Source: Entomohabitans teleogrylli (GTDB lineage: Bacteria > Pseudomonadota > Gammaproteobacteria > Enterobacterales > Enterobacteriaceae). Taken from it: 64,000 nucleotides of DNA. The translations under genes and the position numbers were made by a program. This document shows, one piece after another, positions 27,765-39,383 of this stretch. The stretch lies in NCBI RefSeq assembly GCF_001484765.1, contig NZ_LLXO01000029.1, positions 1 through 64,000 on the forward strand, in the 5' to 3' direction. The notes beneath the pieces were generated by a model that was not told the origin of the DNA, ran no database searches, and saw nothing but the letters and a program-made list of their open reading frames with translations. Within the stretch, counting starts at the first letter, position 1. Every line of letters starts with the position of its first letter.

Positions 27765-29909
27765 ATGGCATTGTCCGCGGCGCAAAAAGCGCAAATTGCT
27801 GCCTGGTATAAGGCATTACAGCAGCAGATCCCTGATTTTATCCCGCGCGCGCCGCAGCGGCAGATGATTGCTGAAGTGGCGAAAACCCTGGCCGGTGATG
27901 AGGGGCGCCATCTGGCCATTGAAGCACCGACCGGCGTGGGGAAAACCCTCTCCTATCTGATACCCGGTATCGCACTTGCCCGGGATGAACAAAAAACGCT
28001 GGTGGTCAGCACTGCTAACGTCGCTTTGCAGGACCAAATCTACAGTAAAGATCTGCCGCTGCTGCGTAAAATCATTCCGGAACTGAAATTTACTGCGGCA
28101 TTTGGCCGTGGGCGCTATGTATGCCCGCGAAATCTGTCGGCGCTGGCGACGGACAACGCCGCCCAGGGGGATTTGCTGGCGCTGCTGGAAGATGAACTCA
28201 CGCCCTCCAGTGGGGCGGAGCAGCAGTTCTGCGCCAGTCTGAAGGCCGATCTGGACAGCTATCGCTGGGACGGGTTGCGCGACCATACGGACAAAGCCAT
28301 TGACGATCGTCTCTGGTCGCGGCTCAGTACCGACAAAGCCAGCTGCCTCGGGCGTAACTGCTTCTGGTATCGAGAGTGTCCATTCTTTGTGGCGCGGCGC
28401 GAAATCAATGAAGCGGAAGTGGTGGTGGCGAACCATGCGCTGGTGATGGCGGCGATGGAAAACGAATCGGTGCTGCCGGAGCCGAAGAACCTGTTGCTGG
28501 TGCTGGATGAGGGCCACCATCTGCCTGATGTCGCCCGCGATGCGCTGGAAATGAGCGCCGAAATCACCCTCAGCTGGATGCGCCTGCAGCTCGATCTGTT
28601 TATTAAACTGGTGGCGACCTGCCGCGAACAGTTCCGCCCGAAAACCCTGCCGCCGCTGGCTATTGCGGAGCGGCTCGACGCCCACTGCGAAGAGACGCTG
28701 GAGCTGTATGCCGTATTCACCGGCATCGTGAATCTGTTTATTCCCGGCGACGGGGAAGGCGAGTACCGCTTTCCGATGGGCGAGTTGCCCGAAGAACTTC
28801 TTGTTCAGGTACAACGGTTGGCCAAACTGACCGAATCGCTGCGTGGTTTAAGCGAAGCGCTGCTTAATGATTTGAGCGAGAAGACCGCTCAGCAGGATAT
28901 TGTGCGCCTCCATCGGGCGCTGCTGTCAATGAACCGGGCGCTCGGCCAGTTTGAGGCCCAGAGCAAACTGTGGAAGCTGGCGTCGCTGGCCCAGGCTTCC
29001 GGCGCGCCGGTTTCCAAATGGGTTACCCGCGAGCTGCGCGATGGCCAGCCGCACCTGTGGATGCACTGCGTCGGGATTCGGGTCAGCGATCAACTGGAAA
29101 AGCTGCTCTGGCGCACGGTTCCCCACGTTGTCGTCACCTCCGCCACGCTGCGCTCCCTGAATCGCTTCGACAGACTCCAGGAGCTGACCGGCCTGCGCGA
29201 GAAAGCCGGGGATCGCTTTGTTACCCTGGATTCACCGTTCCACCATGTCGATCAGGGCAGGTTACTGATTCCGCAAATGCGCTATGAACCGCGGATCGAG
29301 CATGAGACCGAACACCTGGCGGAAATGGCGGCCTTTTTCCGTAGCGAACTGGCGAAGGGCGAGCATAAAGGGATGCTGATATTGTTCGCCAGCCAACGCG
29401 CTATGCAGTGTTTCCTCGGCTATGTGACCGATCTGCGCCTGGCGCTGCTGGTGCAGGGCGATCAGCCGCGCTACCGGCTGGTGGAGTTACATCGCCAGCG
29501 GGTAGAGAAAGGGGGAACCAGTGTGCTGGTGGGCCTGCAATCTTTTGCCGAAGGACTAGATTTAAAAGGGGAATTACTCAGCCAGGTACATATTCATAAA
29601 ATCGCCTTCCCGCCAGTGGACAGCCCGGTGGTGGTCACGGAGGGCGAATGGTTGAAAAGCCTGAATCGTTACCCGTTTGAAGTGCAAAGCCTGCCCAGCG
29701 CGTCGTTCAATCTGATCCAGCAGGTAGGGAGATTGATTCGCAGCCACGGCTGCTGGGGGGAGATTGTTATCTACGATCGTCGTTTGCTGACGAAAAGCTA
29801 TGGCCGGCGACTGCTGGAGGCCCTGCCGGTATTTCCGGTGATCCAGCCGGAAATACCGGAGGTAAAAATGAAAAAAACGCCTTCGCCGCGCCGCCGTAAA
29901 CGGCGTTGA
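27765..29909 (+). CDS. dinG: ATP-dependent DNA helicase DinG
   Basis: SOS-induced XPD-like 5'-3' helicase that removes R-loops and branched DNA. The ATG at 27765 gives 714 residues beginning MALSAAQKAQIAAWYKALQQ, as in E. coli; the longer frame starts inside the promoter. Walker A is EAPTGVGKT (53-61). Iron-sulfur cysteines lie in RYVCPRN and SCLGRNCFWYRECPF, the helicase motif II is DEGHH, and motif VI is QQVGRLIRSHG. It ends in a basic tail (PSPRRRKRR). The ribosome site is weak. Confidence 0.97.
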   Translation: MALSAAQKAQIAAWYKALQQQIPDFIPRAPQRQMIAEVAKTLAGDEGRHLAIEAPTGVGKTLSYLIPGIALARDEQKTLVVSTANVALQDQIYSKDLPLLRKIIPELKFTAAFGRGRYVCPRNLSALATDNAAQGDLLALLEDELTPSSGAEQQFCASLKADLDSYRWDGLRDHTDKAIDDRLWSRLSTDKASCLGRNCFWYRECPFFVARREINEAEVVVANHALVMAAMENESVLPEPKNLLLVLDEGHHLPDVARDALEMSAEITLSWMRLQLDLFIKLVATCREQFRPKTLPPLAIAERLDAHCEETLELYAVFTGIVNLFIPGDGEGEYRFPMGELPEELLVQVQRLAKLTESLRGLSEALLNDLSEKTAQQDIVRLHRALLSMNRALGQFEAQSKLWKLASLAQASGAPVSKWVTRELRDGQPHLWMHCVGIRVSDQLEKLLWRTVPHVVVTSATLRSLNRFDRLQELTGLREKAGDRFVTLDSPFHHVDQGRLLIPQMRYEPRIEHETEHLAEMAAFFRSELAKGEHKGMLILFASQRAMQCFLGYVTDLRLALLVQGDQPRYRLVELHRQRVEKGGTSVLVGLQSFAEGLDLKGELLSQVHIHKIAFPPVDSPVVVTEGEWLKSLNRYPFEVQSLPSASFNLIQQVGRLIRSHGCWGEIVIYDRRLLTKSYGRRLLEALPVFPVIQPEIPEVKMKKTPSPRRRKRR

Positions 29910-29938
29910 TGGTGAGCATCACGCAACAAGGAGTGATC

Positions 29939-30907
29939 ATGGATTACCGCAGTATTATCAAAGAAATTGGTCGGGGTAAAAATCATGCCCGGGATCTGGA
30001 TTTCGACACCGCGCGCGGCCTGTATCATCATATGCTGAGCGGCGATGTGCCGGAGCTTGAACTGGGCGGCGTACTGATTGCGCTGCGTATCAAAGGCGAG
30101 GGGGAAGCTGAGCTGAGAGGGTTCTATGAAGCGGTGCGCCAGCACAGCTTACAGCTTACCCCGCCGGTCGGCAGGCCGATGCCGGTAGTCATCCCCACCT
30201 ATAATGGCGCCCGCCGCCAGGCTAACCTGACGCCGCTGCTGGCGCTGTTGCTCAGCAAACTGGGATTTCCGGTGGTGGTTCACGGCGTCAGCGAGGACCC
30301 TACCCGGGTGATCTCCGCCAGCGTTTTTGAACTGCTGGGCATAGCGCCGGCGCTGCACGCCGGACAGGCGCAGGCGCAACTGGAGGCGCATCATCCGGTA
30401 TGGATCCCGGTTGGCGCGCTGTGTGCGCCGCTGGAAAAACAATTGGCTCTGCGCTGGCGCATGGGGGTGCGCAACAGCGCGCATACGCTGGCTAAGCTGA
30501 TGACTCCGTTTGCCGAGAATGCGGCGCTGCGCTTGTCCAGCGTTTCCCACCCGGAATATGTGCCCAAAGTCGGCAAATTTTTCACCGATATCGGCGGGCG
30601 CGCTCTGCTGATGCACGGTACTGAAGGAGAGGTCTACGCCAATCCGCAGCGCTGCCCGCAGATAAGTCTGATCGACGCTCAGGGTACTACGGTGCTGTAT
30701 GAGCGTCAGAACAGCGTGGTAGTGGAAGAGATAGCGCTACCGGCGGATAAAAACGCGGAAATTACCGCTCGCTGGACGGAGCGCTGTGTCGCCGGGGTGG
30801 AGCCAGTGCCGGAATCGATTAAGAATCAGCTGGCCTGCTGTCTGGTGGCGACCGGCGAAGCGCAGGAGATGTCTGCGGCCCGGCAAAAAGTGGATGCTGC
30901 GTTTTGA
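29939..30907 (+). CDS. ybiB: TrpD2-like nucleic-acid-binding protein YbiB
   Basis: A 322-residue member of the TrpD2 family, structurally like anthranilate phosphoribosyltransferase; E. coli YbiB instead binds DNA/RNA and belongs to the LexA regulon with dinG. The ATG at 29939 has AAGGAG before it and lies 29 bases after dinG, so the two are probably co-transcribed in the SOS response. Recognisable blocks are IGRGKNHARDL, LGGVLIALRIKGEG, NGARRQANLTPL and HGTEGEVYANPQRCPQI. Confidence 0.93.
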   Translation: MDYRSIIKEIGRGKNHARDLDFDTARGLYHHMLSGDVPELELGGVLIALRIKGEGEAELRGFYEAVRQHSLQLTPPVGRPMPVVIPTYNGARRQANLTPLLALLLSKLGFPVVVHGVSEDPTRVISASVFELLGIAPALHAGQAQAQLEAHHPVWIPVGALCAPLEKQLALRWRMGVRNSAHTLAKLMTPFAENAALRLSSVSHPEYVPKVGKFFTDIGGRALLMHGTEGEVYANPQRCPQISLIDAQGTTVLYERQNSVVVEEIALPADKNAEITARWTERCVAGVEPVPESIKNQLACCLVATGEAQEMSAARQKVDAAF

Positions 30908-31012
30908 GATGCCGATCATCGCGCGGGCAAAAAAAGGTTCATCGCGCTTTACCGGGGGAACGCTGCTTTTTTACCGCCGTTTTCTATTGGTTCACGCTAA
31001 TCCGCGATGCAC

Positions 31013-31042
31013 CAAAAAAAGCCCGCGTGAGTGGCCGCGGGC
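31013..31042 (-). terminator. ybiJ terminator
   Basis: Read on the minus strand, GCCCGCGG...CGCGGGC is followed by TTTTTTTGG, a classic intrinsic terminator 80 bases past the ybiJ stop. It may also slow transcription arriving from ybiB. Confidence 0.8.
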
Positions 31043-31122
31043 AAAAGGGATATTTCAGGGTTAAACAGGCATTTACAACGGAAAGTACACAACAATGATC
31101 AGAGATTAAATCTTCACGGCGA

Positions 31123-31383
31123 TCAGTTATAAATCACCGCGGTACCACTCAGCATGTTATAGCCAGATGCAGAAGTGATTTTGAATGATTTAGCGCCGGC
31201 AGCGTCGGCTTTGCTGGCCAGTTCGCTTTCCAGTTCGCTCAGTGTGTAAGCGCCGGAAGCGGACACAACACCGATTTTTTCGCCGTGTTGCGGGTTAGTC
31301 GCGGTTACTTCCTGTGCTGCGAAAGCACCAAATGACAGAGTGGAAAGCACAATAGCGGCAACAGCATATTTAATGGTTTTCAT
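31123..31383 (-). CDS. ybiJ: DUF1471 (YhcN-like) periplasmic protein YbiJ
   Basis: An 86-residue secreted protein with a clear signal peptide (cleavage after AFA, residue 22) and one DUF1471 domain, including SGYNMLSGTAVIYN at the end. Family members such as BhsA/McbA and YhcN influence stress responses and biofilm. It begins MKTIKYAVAAIVLSTLSFG, nearly as in E. coli YbiJ. A CRP-like site lies about 50 bases upstream. Confidence 0.93.
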   Translation of the reverse strand: MKTIKYAVAAIVLSTLSFGAFAAQEVTATNPQHGEKIGVVSASGAYTLSELESELASKADAAGAKSFKITSASGYNMLSGTAVIYN

Positions 31384-31867
31384 GGCTAAATTCTCGCAGG
31401 TTATTCTGTAAAATAGCGGTCTGCACCGTTGATGTGATAAGTATCACGCTTTCGAGTGGATAATTAAACTGAAGAGAATTGATGGCCTTGTTCTAAAAAT
31501 TTGAACGTTCTTTAATGGTATGATTTATATGGTAAATATAAATCGCGCTGATGATTTCGTGAGTGATAGTTTCGTCATAGTGGGTAAATGGCACGTTATG
31601 CCACACTTTTCATCATAAACCGGCTTCCCTGAGGCAAGCGATTGCAGGTGGTTGAGTATCCGAAGCTGCCTGACGGCAGAGTGGTTGTGCTGCCTTCGCC
31701 GGTGCTGGCCGGAGTCCATGACGGCGCGGGCCAGAGTATTGTCAATGCCCCGGGCCGGCGCGCGCCAGCGGGAGATGTAATGTTGCGGCGAGGGTGGGAA
31801 AACGGTGGTTATTCGTTCATCCGCCAGGCTAGCGCGGTTATAAACGCTATCCTGGCGGCACTCAGTA
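31384..31867. other. Intergenic region between ybiJ and the flavin reductase
   Basis: About 480 bases. The ybiJ-proximal half is AT-rich and holds the promoter and a CRP-like site. The half next to the flavin reductase is GC-rich and open in two directions, but neither frame has a ribosome site or recognisable motif. In E. coli ybiI, ybiX, fiu and mcbA occupy the comparable interval, and I see no trace of them here. Confidence 0.4.
31433..31448 (-). promoter_or_regulatory. Candidate CRP site upstream of ybiJ
   Basis: TGTGATAAGTATCACG matches TGTGA-N6-TCACA at 9 of 10 consensus positions and lies 50-65 bases before the ybiJ start codon. Confidence 0.55.
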
Positions 31868-32497
31868 TCAGCGACGCGCATCTGGCCGCACTAAGTCAAA
31901 GCGCTGGGCTTCGTCAATAGTGTAATAGGCGGAAGGGCCGCCAGCGCGCAGCACCGGCTGCGCCCGCGCGGTCTGGTAAATACCATCTTCCAGCAGCGTT
32001 TCATCGATATGTACGCCGACAACTTCCCCCAGCACTAACCAGCTTTCGATCGGCGTGCCGTCGGCGGCCTCAAGCTGAATACACTGGGTCAGTCGACACT
32101 CAAAGTTAACCGGGCTTTCCAGTACCCGGCAGGCGCGAACCTGGCGGCCTGGTAGCGGCGTCAGTCCGGCGCGGACAAATTCATCTTCGCCGTGGGCCAG
32201 ACTGGCGGAGGTTTCATTCATGCGTTCAGCCAGCGCGCGGGTGGTGAGATTCCAGACAAACTCCCGGGTGGCGACAATGTTCCGGACGCTGTCTTTCCAG
32301 CCGCTGCTGGCAAAACCAATAATCGGCGGCCGGTAGTTGAAGCAGTTAAAAAAACTGTAGGGCGCCAGATTGCGCCTCCCGTGTGTGTCCAGCGACGATA
32401 TCCAGCCGATAGGGCGCGGGCCGACAATTGCATTCAGCGGGTCGTGCGGCAGGCCGTGGCCCAGTACCGGTTCATAGTAATAACGTTTTTCTGTCAT
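31868..32497 (-). CDS. Flavin reductase-like FMN-binding protein
   Basis: A 209-residue protein of the flavin-reductase-like (flavoredoxin/HpaC fold) family, with the typical N-terminal block VGPRPIGWISSLDTHGRRNLAPYS and FNCFNYRPPIIGF that cradles FMN. Such enzymes reduce FMN with NAD(P)H or bind it as a redox cofactor; the partner is unknown. E. coli K-12 has no gene of this type here. It is divergent from rlmF with about 100 bases between. Confidence 0.85.
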   Translation of the reverse strand: MTEKRYYYEPVLGHGLPHDPLNAIVGPRPIGWISSLDTHGRRNLAPYSFFNCFNYRPPIIGFASSGWKDSVRNIVATREFVWNLTTRALAERMNETSASLAHGEDEFVRAGLTPLPGRQVRACRVLESPVNFECRLTQCIQLEAADGTPIESWLVLGEVVGVHIDETLLEDGIYQTARAQPVLRAGGPSAYYTIDEAQRFDLVRPDARR

Positions 32498-32600
32498 AGA
32501 GCGCCTGTGATGATGTCGGTATTCAGCGATTAATTTAGCAGGAAATATTTACCACGCTATCTGCAGAGGGTATCTTACGCGCCCTGACAGGAGAAAGACG

Positions 32601-33542
32601 ATGAAAACAGCCACGCCCCGCAAGTCCGGTCTGCACCCGAGAAACCGTCATCAGCAGCGTTATGATTTTAAGGCGCTTTGCTCTGCCAGCCCGGCGCTGG
32701 AGAGCTATTTGCGCGCTTCTCCCGCCGGCGACCAGACCATCGATTTTGCCGATCCGCAGGCGGTCAGGGCGCTCAATCAGGCGCTGCTCGCCCATCATTA
32801 TGGGGTGAAGCACTGGATGCTACCGCAGGACTTCCTGTGTCCGCCGGTGCCGGGACGGGCGGATTATCTCCACTATCTGGCGGATCTACTGGCGGAAAGT
32901 CATGGCGGGCAGATCCCCCGCCAGGCAAACATCCTGGATGTCGGCGTGGGGGCGAACTGCATTTACCCGCTGATCGGCCACAGCGAATACGGCTGGCGTT
33001 TTACCGGTAGCGACATTAATGACCTGGCGCTAAAAAATGCCGGCCAGATTGTGGAGGCTAACGGACTGGGGAAGGCGATTCGTCTGCGTCGCCAGAAGGA
33101 TCCGCAGGCTATCTTCAGCGGTATTATTCACGCCACCGAGCATTACGATGCCACGCTGTGCAACCCGCCGTTTCATGATTCCGCCGCCGCCGCGCGTAGC
33201 CACAGCGAACGCAAACGGCGCAACCTGGGTCAGGAGCGCGCTGCGCCGCTCAACTTTGGCGGCCAGCAGCAGGAGTTGTGGTGCGAGGGCGGAGAAGTGG
33301 CATTCATTACGCGCATGATCGATGAAAGCCGCCAGTTTGCCCGCCAGGTTCAGTGGTTTACTACCCTGGTTTCACGGGGGGAAAACCTGCCGGTTATCTA
33401 TCGCGCCCTCCAGCAGGCTGGGGTGGAAAAGGTGGTGCGTATGGATATGTCCCAGGGGCAGAAGCAGAGCCGTATCATTGGCTGGACGTTTATGAATGCA
33501 GCCCGGCGCCAGCACCAGGCCGCGTCGCGCAACGCTAAATAG
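32601..33542 (+). CDS. rlmF: 23S rRNA (adenine-1618 N6) methyltransferase RlmF
   Basis: Class-I SAM-dependent methyltransferase that modifies A1618 of 23S rRNA. It has 313 residues with a CAGGAG site before the ATG. SAM-binding motif I is [17 protein letters not shown] near residues 112-128, and the catalytic N6-adenine motif is CNPPFH near residue 190. Its last 8 bases overlap the end of the convergent ybiO. Confidence 0.96.
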   Translation: MKTATPRKSGLHPRNRHQQRYDFKALCSASPALESYLRASPAGDQTIDFADPQAVRALNQALLAHHYGVKHWMLPQDFLCPPVPGRADYLHYLADLLAESHGGQIPRQANILDVGVGANCIYPLIGHSEYGWRFTGSDINDLALKNAGQIVEANGLGKAIRLRRQKDPQAIFSGIIHATEHYDATLCNPPFHDSAAAARSHSERKRRNLGQERAAPLNFGGQQQELWCEGGEVAFITRMIDESRQFARQVQWFTTLVSRGENLPVIYRALQQAGVEKVVRMDMSQGQKQSRIIGWTFMNAARRQHQAASRNAK

Positions 33543-35766
33543 TTGGATCGCTGGAGGGCAGGGTAGCGACGGTGCTGGCGGCGTGACCGCCGCCGCTGTC
33601 GATAACCTGCACCGTTTGTACCGGCGCGCGTATCCCCGCCAGATCGAAATATTTCTTCACCATCGCGTCGAGGGCGAAGCGTACCGCCCACTGTTTCAGG
33701 GGCTGGGTAGTGAACGATACCCGTAACGTAAAGGCAGTATTGGTCAGTCCTACCAGCCCTGAGAAAGCGGGCTCGCCAATGACCAGCATCCGGGTCTCTT
33801 CTTGCCGCATCAGGGCGTCGACCGCCTCTTTCAGCGCCTGATTGGCTCTTTCAACATCCTCGCCGCGGTCAACATCATAATTGGCGACAAACGAGCCGAT
33901 ACCGCGCACAAAGTTGGCGAACGTGGTGATCGATGACCAGGGGATAATGTGGTAAGCGCCGGTATCCTGGCGCACCCCGACTGAGCGAATCGACATCCGC
34001 TCCACGGTGCCGGTAATCGGGCCGATAGTCACCAGGTCGCCGGTATTCATGCCATTTTCGAACTGGATAAACACCCCGGTAATAATATCCTTCACCAGGG
34101 TCTGGGAGCCGAACGACACCGCCAGACCCAGCGCCCCCGCCCCGGCCAGCAGCGGGGCGATATTTACGCCGATTTCCGATAACAGGATCATCACGGTAAT
34201 GGTGCTGATAACCACCGCCAGCGCGTTGCGAAACAGGGTCAGCAGCGTACGGGTGCGGGCGCTGGGCAGCGGTCGGCCGTGAATATCGGAGGACAGACGG
34301 TTTTCGATCAGGCTGGCGAGTAGCGTCCAGCCGACGGCGGAGAACAGCAGAATCAGAACAATGCGGATAATAATATCGATCGTTTTTTTGCCGGTATCAT
34401 TGGTCAGCCATTGCCAGAAGTCGAACAAATGCCAGGCGTTGAGCAGCAGCATGACGGCGACGCACACCGTCAGAATACGCGCCAGCTTCAGGCCGGCGGA
34501 AATCCAGCCGTTCAGCCGCTTCTGTAGTTCCGGGTAGTTATGCTGCACCTGCGCTGAAAGGGTGATTTTTTTATCTATCCAGCGCGACAGCAGTCCGGAG
34601 ATAAACGCGGCAATGCCGACGATCGCCAGGCTGTGCAGAGAGGCGCCCATCATAAACTTCAGACTGTTGCCGGGATCGAACAGCGACAGGAAAAACAGAA
34701 CAATGAAATAGAGGCTGGCGACCCAGTGCCAGATCAGCGCAAACGCGCGGATAAACAGGCTGAAAAACGCCATTGACCGTTCGGCGAGCTGGATCAGGTT
34801 ATGCTGGATTTCGCGCTTATTATGAAAAATCAGGTATAGCGCCCAGACGGTGATGCAGGACATGATCAGCACATTACTCAGGGCGCCGACCTGGACATTC
34901 ACCTGATTAGAGATAATCGGTACGGCGACCAGCAGGCCGTAGCCGGTGAGGCTGCTCAGCCCATTGAGTCGCCGGTTCCAGTAGCGGGCGCGGGTATCGG
35001 AGATGTTAAAAGGGCGCAGCGACGGGTAACGGGGGCAGAAAATCAGGCGCAGGATAGCTTTAAAGAATTCAATCAGCGCGAAGGCATTCAGGAACAGCCC
35101 CTGCTGGCGGGCAATAGTGCGGCTACCGGCGTTAAGCGAGTCGCTGAGGATCTGGCCGATAAACAGCGTCAGCGCCAACAGCAAGATATCAATGATAAAA
35201 GCGCCGACAATCATTGCCGGCAAATGTAGCCAACTGGAACGATCGCGGTTCTTGCGCCGCCCCCATTCCCCCATCCGTTTGTATAGCGGGCCGGCAGCGG
35301 CCCGCAGCGCCAGATAACAGGCGAATACCGCAACCGCCAGCATCGCGAAGTGGCTCAGCGCGTTGAAAAAGGTCTTTTCATTAAAGGCCTTGTGCGGCGC
35401 GCTGGTGATATTGCGGTGTAACTGGGCAAAACGCTGCGCCAGGGCGCCGCCGTACTGGCGGCTCACATCGCTGACGTTTTCCAGCACCGTTTTCTCTTCG
35501 TCTTCCGGCTGCGGCGGGGTGAGGGTCAGGCGCTGTTCCGGGGGCGGCGTCGCGGCGGCTTTGCGCAATTGCCCAATCAGCTCGTTACGCGATTGCTCAT
35601 TATCCAGCACATCGGCCAGCGCGCCCCAGGCGGCTTTTTTCTCCTCCAGAGTGGGCGACGGTTGCGCGGCGCTGGCCGGCTGGCCGCTGGCGCTTGCCGC
35701 ATCGGCGGCGTAGATCGGTAACGACAGGCTAAACAGACTGCAAAACAGCAGGACGATCCACGGCAC
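33535..35766 (-). CDS. ybiO: Mechanosensitive channel YbiO
   Basis: Large MscS-family channel of 743 residues. A signal peptide (about residues 1-20) and a periplasmic segment are followed by many helices and the conserved MscS domain near residues 520-690, with the pore helix in [21 protein letters not shown] and [19 protein letters not shown] after it. It releases solutes on sudden osmotic downshift (MscM activity in E. coli). Length and sequence match E. coli YbiO (741). It lies downstream of the gln operon terminators and is probably separately transcribed. Confidence 0.95.
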   Translation of the reverse strand: MPWIVLLFCSLFSLSLPIYAADAASASGQPASAAQPSPTLEEKKAAWGALADVLDNEQSRNELIGQLRKAAATPPPEQRLTLTPPQPEDEEKTVLENVSDVSRQYGGALAQRFAQLHRNITSAPHKAFNEKTFFNALSHFAMLAVAVFACYLALRAAAGPLYKRMGEWGRRKNRDRSSWLHLPAMIVGAFIIDILLLALTLFIGQILSDSLNAGSRTIARQQGLFLNAFALIEFFKAILRLIFCPRYPSLRPFNISDTRARYWNRRLNGLSSLTGYGLLVAVPIISNQVNVQVGALSNVLIMSCITVWALYLIFHNKREIQHNLIQLAERSMAFFSLFIRAFALIWHWVASLYFIVLFFLSLFDPGNSLKFMMGASLHSLAIVGIAAFISGLLSRWIDKKITLSAQVQHNYPELQKRLNGWISAGLKLARILTVCVAVMLLLNAWHLFDFWQWLTNDTGKKTIDIIIRIVLILLFSAVGWTLLASLIENRLSSDIHGRPLPSARTRTLLTLFRNALAVVISTITVMILLSEIGVNIAPLLAGAGALGLAVSFGSQTLVKDIITGVFIQFENGMNTGDLVTIGPITGTVERMSIRSVGVRQDTGAYHIIPWSSITTFANFVRGIGSFVANYDVDRGEDVERANQALKEAVDALMRQEETRMLVIGEPAFSGLVGLTNTAFTLRVSFTTQPLKQWAVRFALDAMVKKYFDLAGIRAPVQTVQVIDSGGGHAASTVATLPSSDPTI

Positions 35767-35861
35767 GGTTTCCTCCGGTTGATTCAGATACCCGGAGATA
35801 AGTATAGATGGTTGTCGTCAGGGGCCGGAAAAGCGGGAAAGGTCTGAGACTATTAAAGAAA

Positions 35862-35879
35862 AGCCCCTGGCAAGGGGCT
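35862..35879 (-). terminator. gln operon terminator 2
   Basis: AGCCCCT and AGGGGCT with a 4-base loop; on the minus strand it is followed by TTTTCTTTAAT. It lies about 145 bases beyond glnQ. Confidence 0.8.
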
Positions 35880-36000
35880 GGGAGAGATGATACACCTTAT
35901 TTGATTACTGAACCCGTAGGTATCAGCAGAAAAAAATCAGGAAAATCAATTTATTGATTTTTGGCGGATCACCGCAAAGGCGCACGGCCAACAGTCCAGG

Positions 36001-36016
36001 CCCCTCGTAAGGGGCT
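36001..36016 (-). terminator. gln operon terminator 1 (weak)
   Basis: CCCCTCGTAAGGGG forms a short hairpin 9-24 bases after glnQ but lacks a T tract on the minus strand. With the stronger hairpin downstream it may form a two-step stop. Confidence 0.5.
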
Positions 36017-36024
36017 GTGGAGAT

Positions 36025-36747
36025 TCAGGAAACGTGCTGCAGGAACTCCTGCAGGCGCTGGCTGGGCGGATTTTCGATCAACTGCTGCGGACAGCCATCT
36101 TCGGCAATTCGCCCTTTGTCGATGAAGATCAACCGTGAAGCCACTTTTTCGGCAAAACCGATTTCGTGAGTGACGATCACCATTGTCATGCCTTCTTCCG
36201 CCAGATCCTGCATCACTTTCAGGACTTCATGGCGCAGTTCCGGGTCGAGGGCTGAGGTCGGCTCGTCGAACAGCATCATTTTCGGTTTTACCGCCAGCGC
36301 CCGGGCAATCGCCACCCGCTGCTGCTGGCCGCCGGAAAGTTCGGACGGGTAGTGGTGGCCGCGCTCGGCAAGGCCTACTTTGGCGAGCAGCGATTTCGCC
36401 AGTTTCTCCGCCTCTTCTTTCTTCGCCCCGCGCACCCGCTGCGGGCCGAACATCACGTTTTCCAGCGCGGTCAGGTGGGGGAACAGATAGAATTGCTGGA
36501 ATACCATTCCCGCTTCCTGGCGAATCAACCGTTCGTCAACCTTCGGGTCGTTAACCTTCAGACCATCGACAACCAGATCGCCGGAGGTTATCTCTTCCAG
36601 CTTGTTAATGCAGCGCAGCAGGGTCGATTTCCCCGAACCGGAAGGACCGATAATCACCACCACTTCACCCTGGCGGATATGCAAATCGATATTGTGCAGC
36701 ACCTGGGTCTGGCCAAAGTGCTTGGATACGTTTTTAAATTCAATCAC
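36025..36747 (-). CDS. glnQ: Glutamine ABC transporter ATPase GlnQ
   Basis: ATP-binding subunit of the high-affinity glutamine importer GlnHPQ. It has 240 residues; Walker A is GPSGSGKST (34-42), the signature LSGGQQQR, Walker [14 protein letters not shown], and the switch His is in [10 protein letters not shown]. The ATG overlaps glnP by 4 bases. Confidence 0.98.
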   Translation of the reverse strand: MIEFKNVSKHFGQTQVLHNIDLHIRQGEVVVIIGPSGSGKSTLLRCINKLEEITSGDLVVDGLKVNDPKVDERLIRQEAGMVFQQFYLFPHLTALENVMFGPQRVRGAKKEEAEKLAKSLLAKVGLAERGHHYPSELSGGQQQRVAIARALAVKPKMMLFDEPTSALDPELRHEVLKVMQDLAEEGMTMVIVTHEIGFAEKVASRLIFIDKGRIAEDGCPQQLIENPPSQRLQEFLQHVS

Positions 36748-37403
36748 AGGATTTTCATCCTTCTTTCAAGACGACGCAGAATAAAGCTCAACACCAGGGT
36801 GATTATCAGGTAGATAACCGCCACGGCGCTCCAGATCTCCAGAGCGCGGAAGTTGCCGGCGATGATTTCCTGACCCTGGCGGGTCAGTTCCGCCACGCCG
36901 ATAACAATAAACAGCGAGGTATCTTTAATGCTGATAATCCACTGGTTGCCCAGCGGCGGCAGCATACGGCGCAGCGCCAGCGGCATAATCACATAGCGAA
37001 TCGTTTCCCGGCGCGACAGCCCCAGCGCCAGCCCCGCTTCGCGAAAACCTTTGTGAATCGATAACACCGCGCCGCGAGTGATTTCCGCAATGTAGGCGCC
37101 GGAGTTAATCATGATAGTGACCACCGCCGCGCTGAACGGGTCGATGCGCAGATCGTTGAATGCCATCGGCAAGGCGAAGTAGATGAACATCACCTGTACG
37201 ACAATCGGCGTGCCGCGAATCACTTCGATAAATACCAGCGCGACATGGTTGGCAATCCAGCCGCCGTAGGTGCGGGCAAAGCCGGCCACCAGGCCGATAA
37301 TCAGACCGCCAAGCAGACCGAGGACCGAAATCCACAGAGTCATTTTGGCGCCTTCAAGTAACAGGGGGATGGCGGGCCAGATGGCGCTCCAGTCAAACTG
37401 CAT
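36744..37403 (-). CDS. glnP: Glutamine ABC transporter permease GlnP
   Basis: Inner-membrane permease of 219 residues from ATG 37403 (MQFDWSAIW), the E. coli length; the upstream frame extension is not conserved. It has about five hydrophobic segments and the EAA loop with the ATPase contact ([20 protein letters not shown]). It lies between glnH and glnQ and is translationally coupled to glnQ. Confidence 0.97.
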   Translation of the reverse strand: MQFDWSAIWPAIPLLLEGAKMTLWISVLGLLGGLIIGLVAGFARTYGGWIANHVALVFIEVIRGTPIVVQVMFIYFALPMAFNDLRIDPFSAAVVTIMINSGAYIAEITRGAVLSIHKGFREAGLALGLSRRETIRYVIMPLALRRMLPPLGNQWIISIKDTSLFIVIGVAELTRQGQEIIAGNFRALEIWSAVAVIYLIITLVLSFILRRLERRMKIL

Positions 37404-37487
37404 GATGATTTCCTGTAAACCGTGGTTCAAAAATAGCAGGGGCGAAATGCCGCCCCTGAGGTTTCTGGTTAAAACAACCAGAAAGGA

Positions 37488-38394
<907 letters not shown>

Positions 38395-38525
38395 CCAAAA
38401 GAGTGCGCAGGACGCGACCTGAGAAGCAGAGACTCTTTTACCGCGAAAATCGCCGTGAAAACAATCGTTCATTAACGATTATGCGACGTGATTATTACAT
38501 TTGAATAATTTTTGACGGGAATATA

Positions 38526-38566
38526 CACAGGAGGATGCCCTGTTATGGTGCAGGGCTCCTCCTGTG
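38526..38566 (-). terminator. dps terminator
   Basis: CACAGGAGGA-T-GCCCTG and CAGGGC-TCCTCCTGTG pair into a long stem with one bulge, 17 bases beyond the dps stop. The tail on the minus strand is only moderately T-rich. Confidence 0.75.
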
Positions 38567-38582
38567 GGAGGGGAGAACGGAT

Positions 38583-39167
<585 letters not shown>

Positions 39168-39335
39168 TTAATACCTATCAGACAAATAGCGCAGAGCTGC
39201 TGTAAATATAAAACTTGTTGAATATCAGTTTATTAATGACAGCGGGTGGCGAATCGCCGACCTCGCAACAAATATACGCGGCACGCTGGCAACACCACTG
39301 CCAGTGGTGGATATATAACTGATTGATTGCGGATA

Positions 39336-39371
39336 ATATTTCGCACGGCTTCGGTTAAGCGTGCGAAATAT
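39336..39371 (-). terminator. rhtA terminator
   Basis: ATATTTCGCACG and CGTGCGAAATAT form a perfect 12-bp stem with a 12-base loop, 13 bases after the rhtA stop. Confidence 0.75.
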
Positions 39372-39383
39372 GGTTATGGGGGG

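Noticed and set aside
27816-28814. A 332-codon open frame antisense to dinG
   Set aside because: Shadow of dinG; composition is typical of a reverse frame.
31525-31920. Two opposing open frames between ybiJ and the flavin reductase
   Set aside because: Neither has a ribosome site or domain. They look like chance frames in GC-rich DNA.
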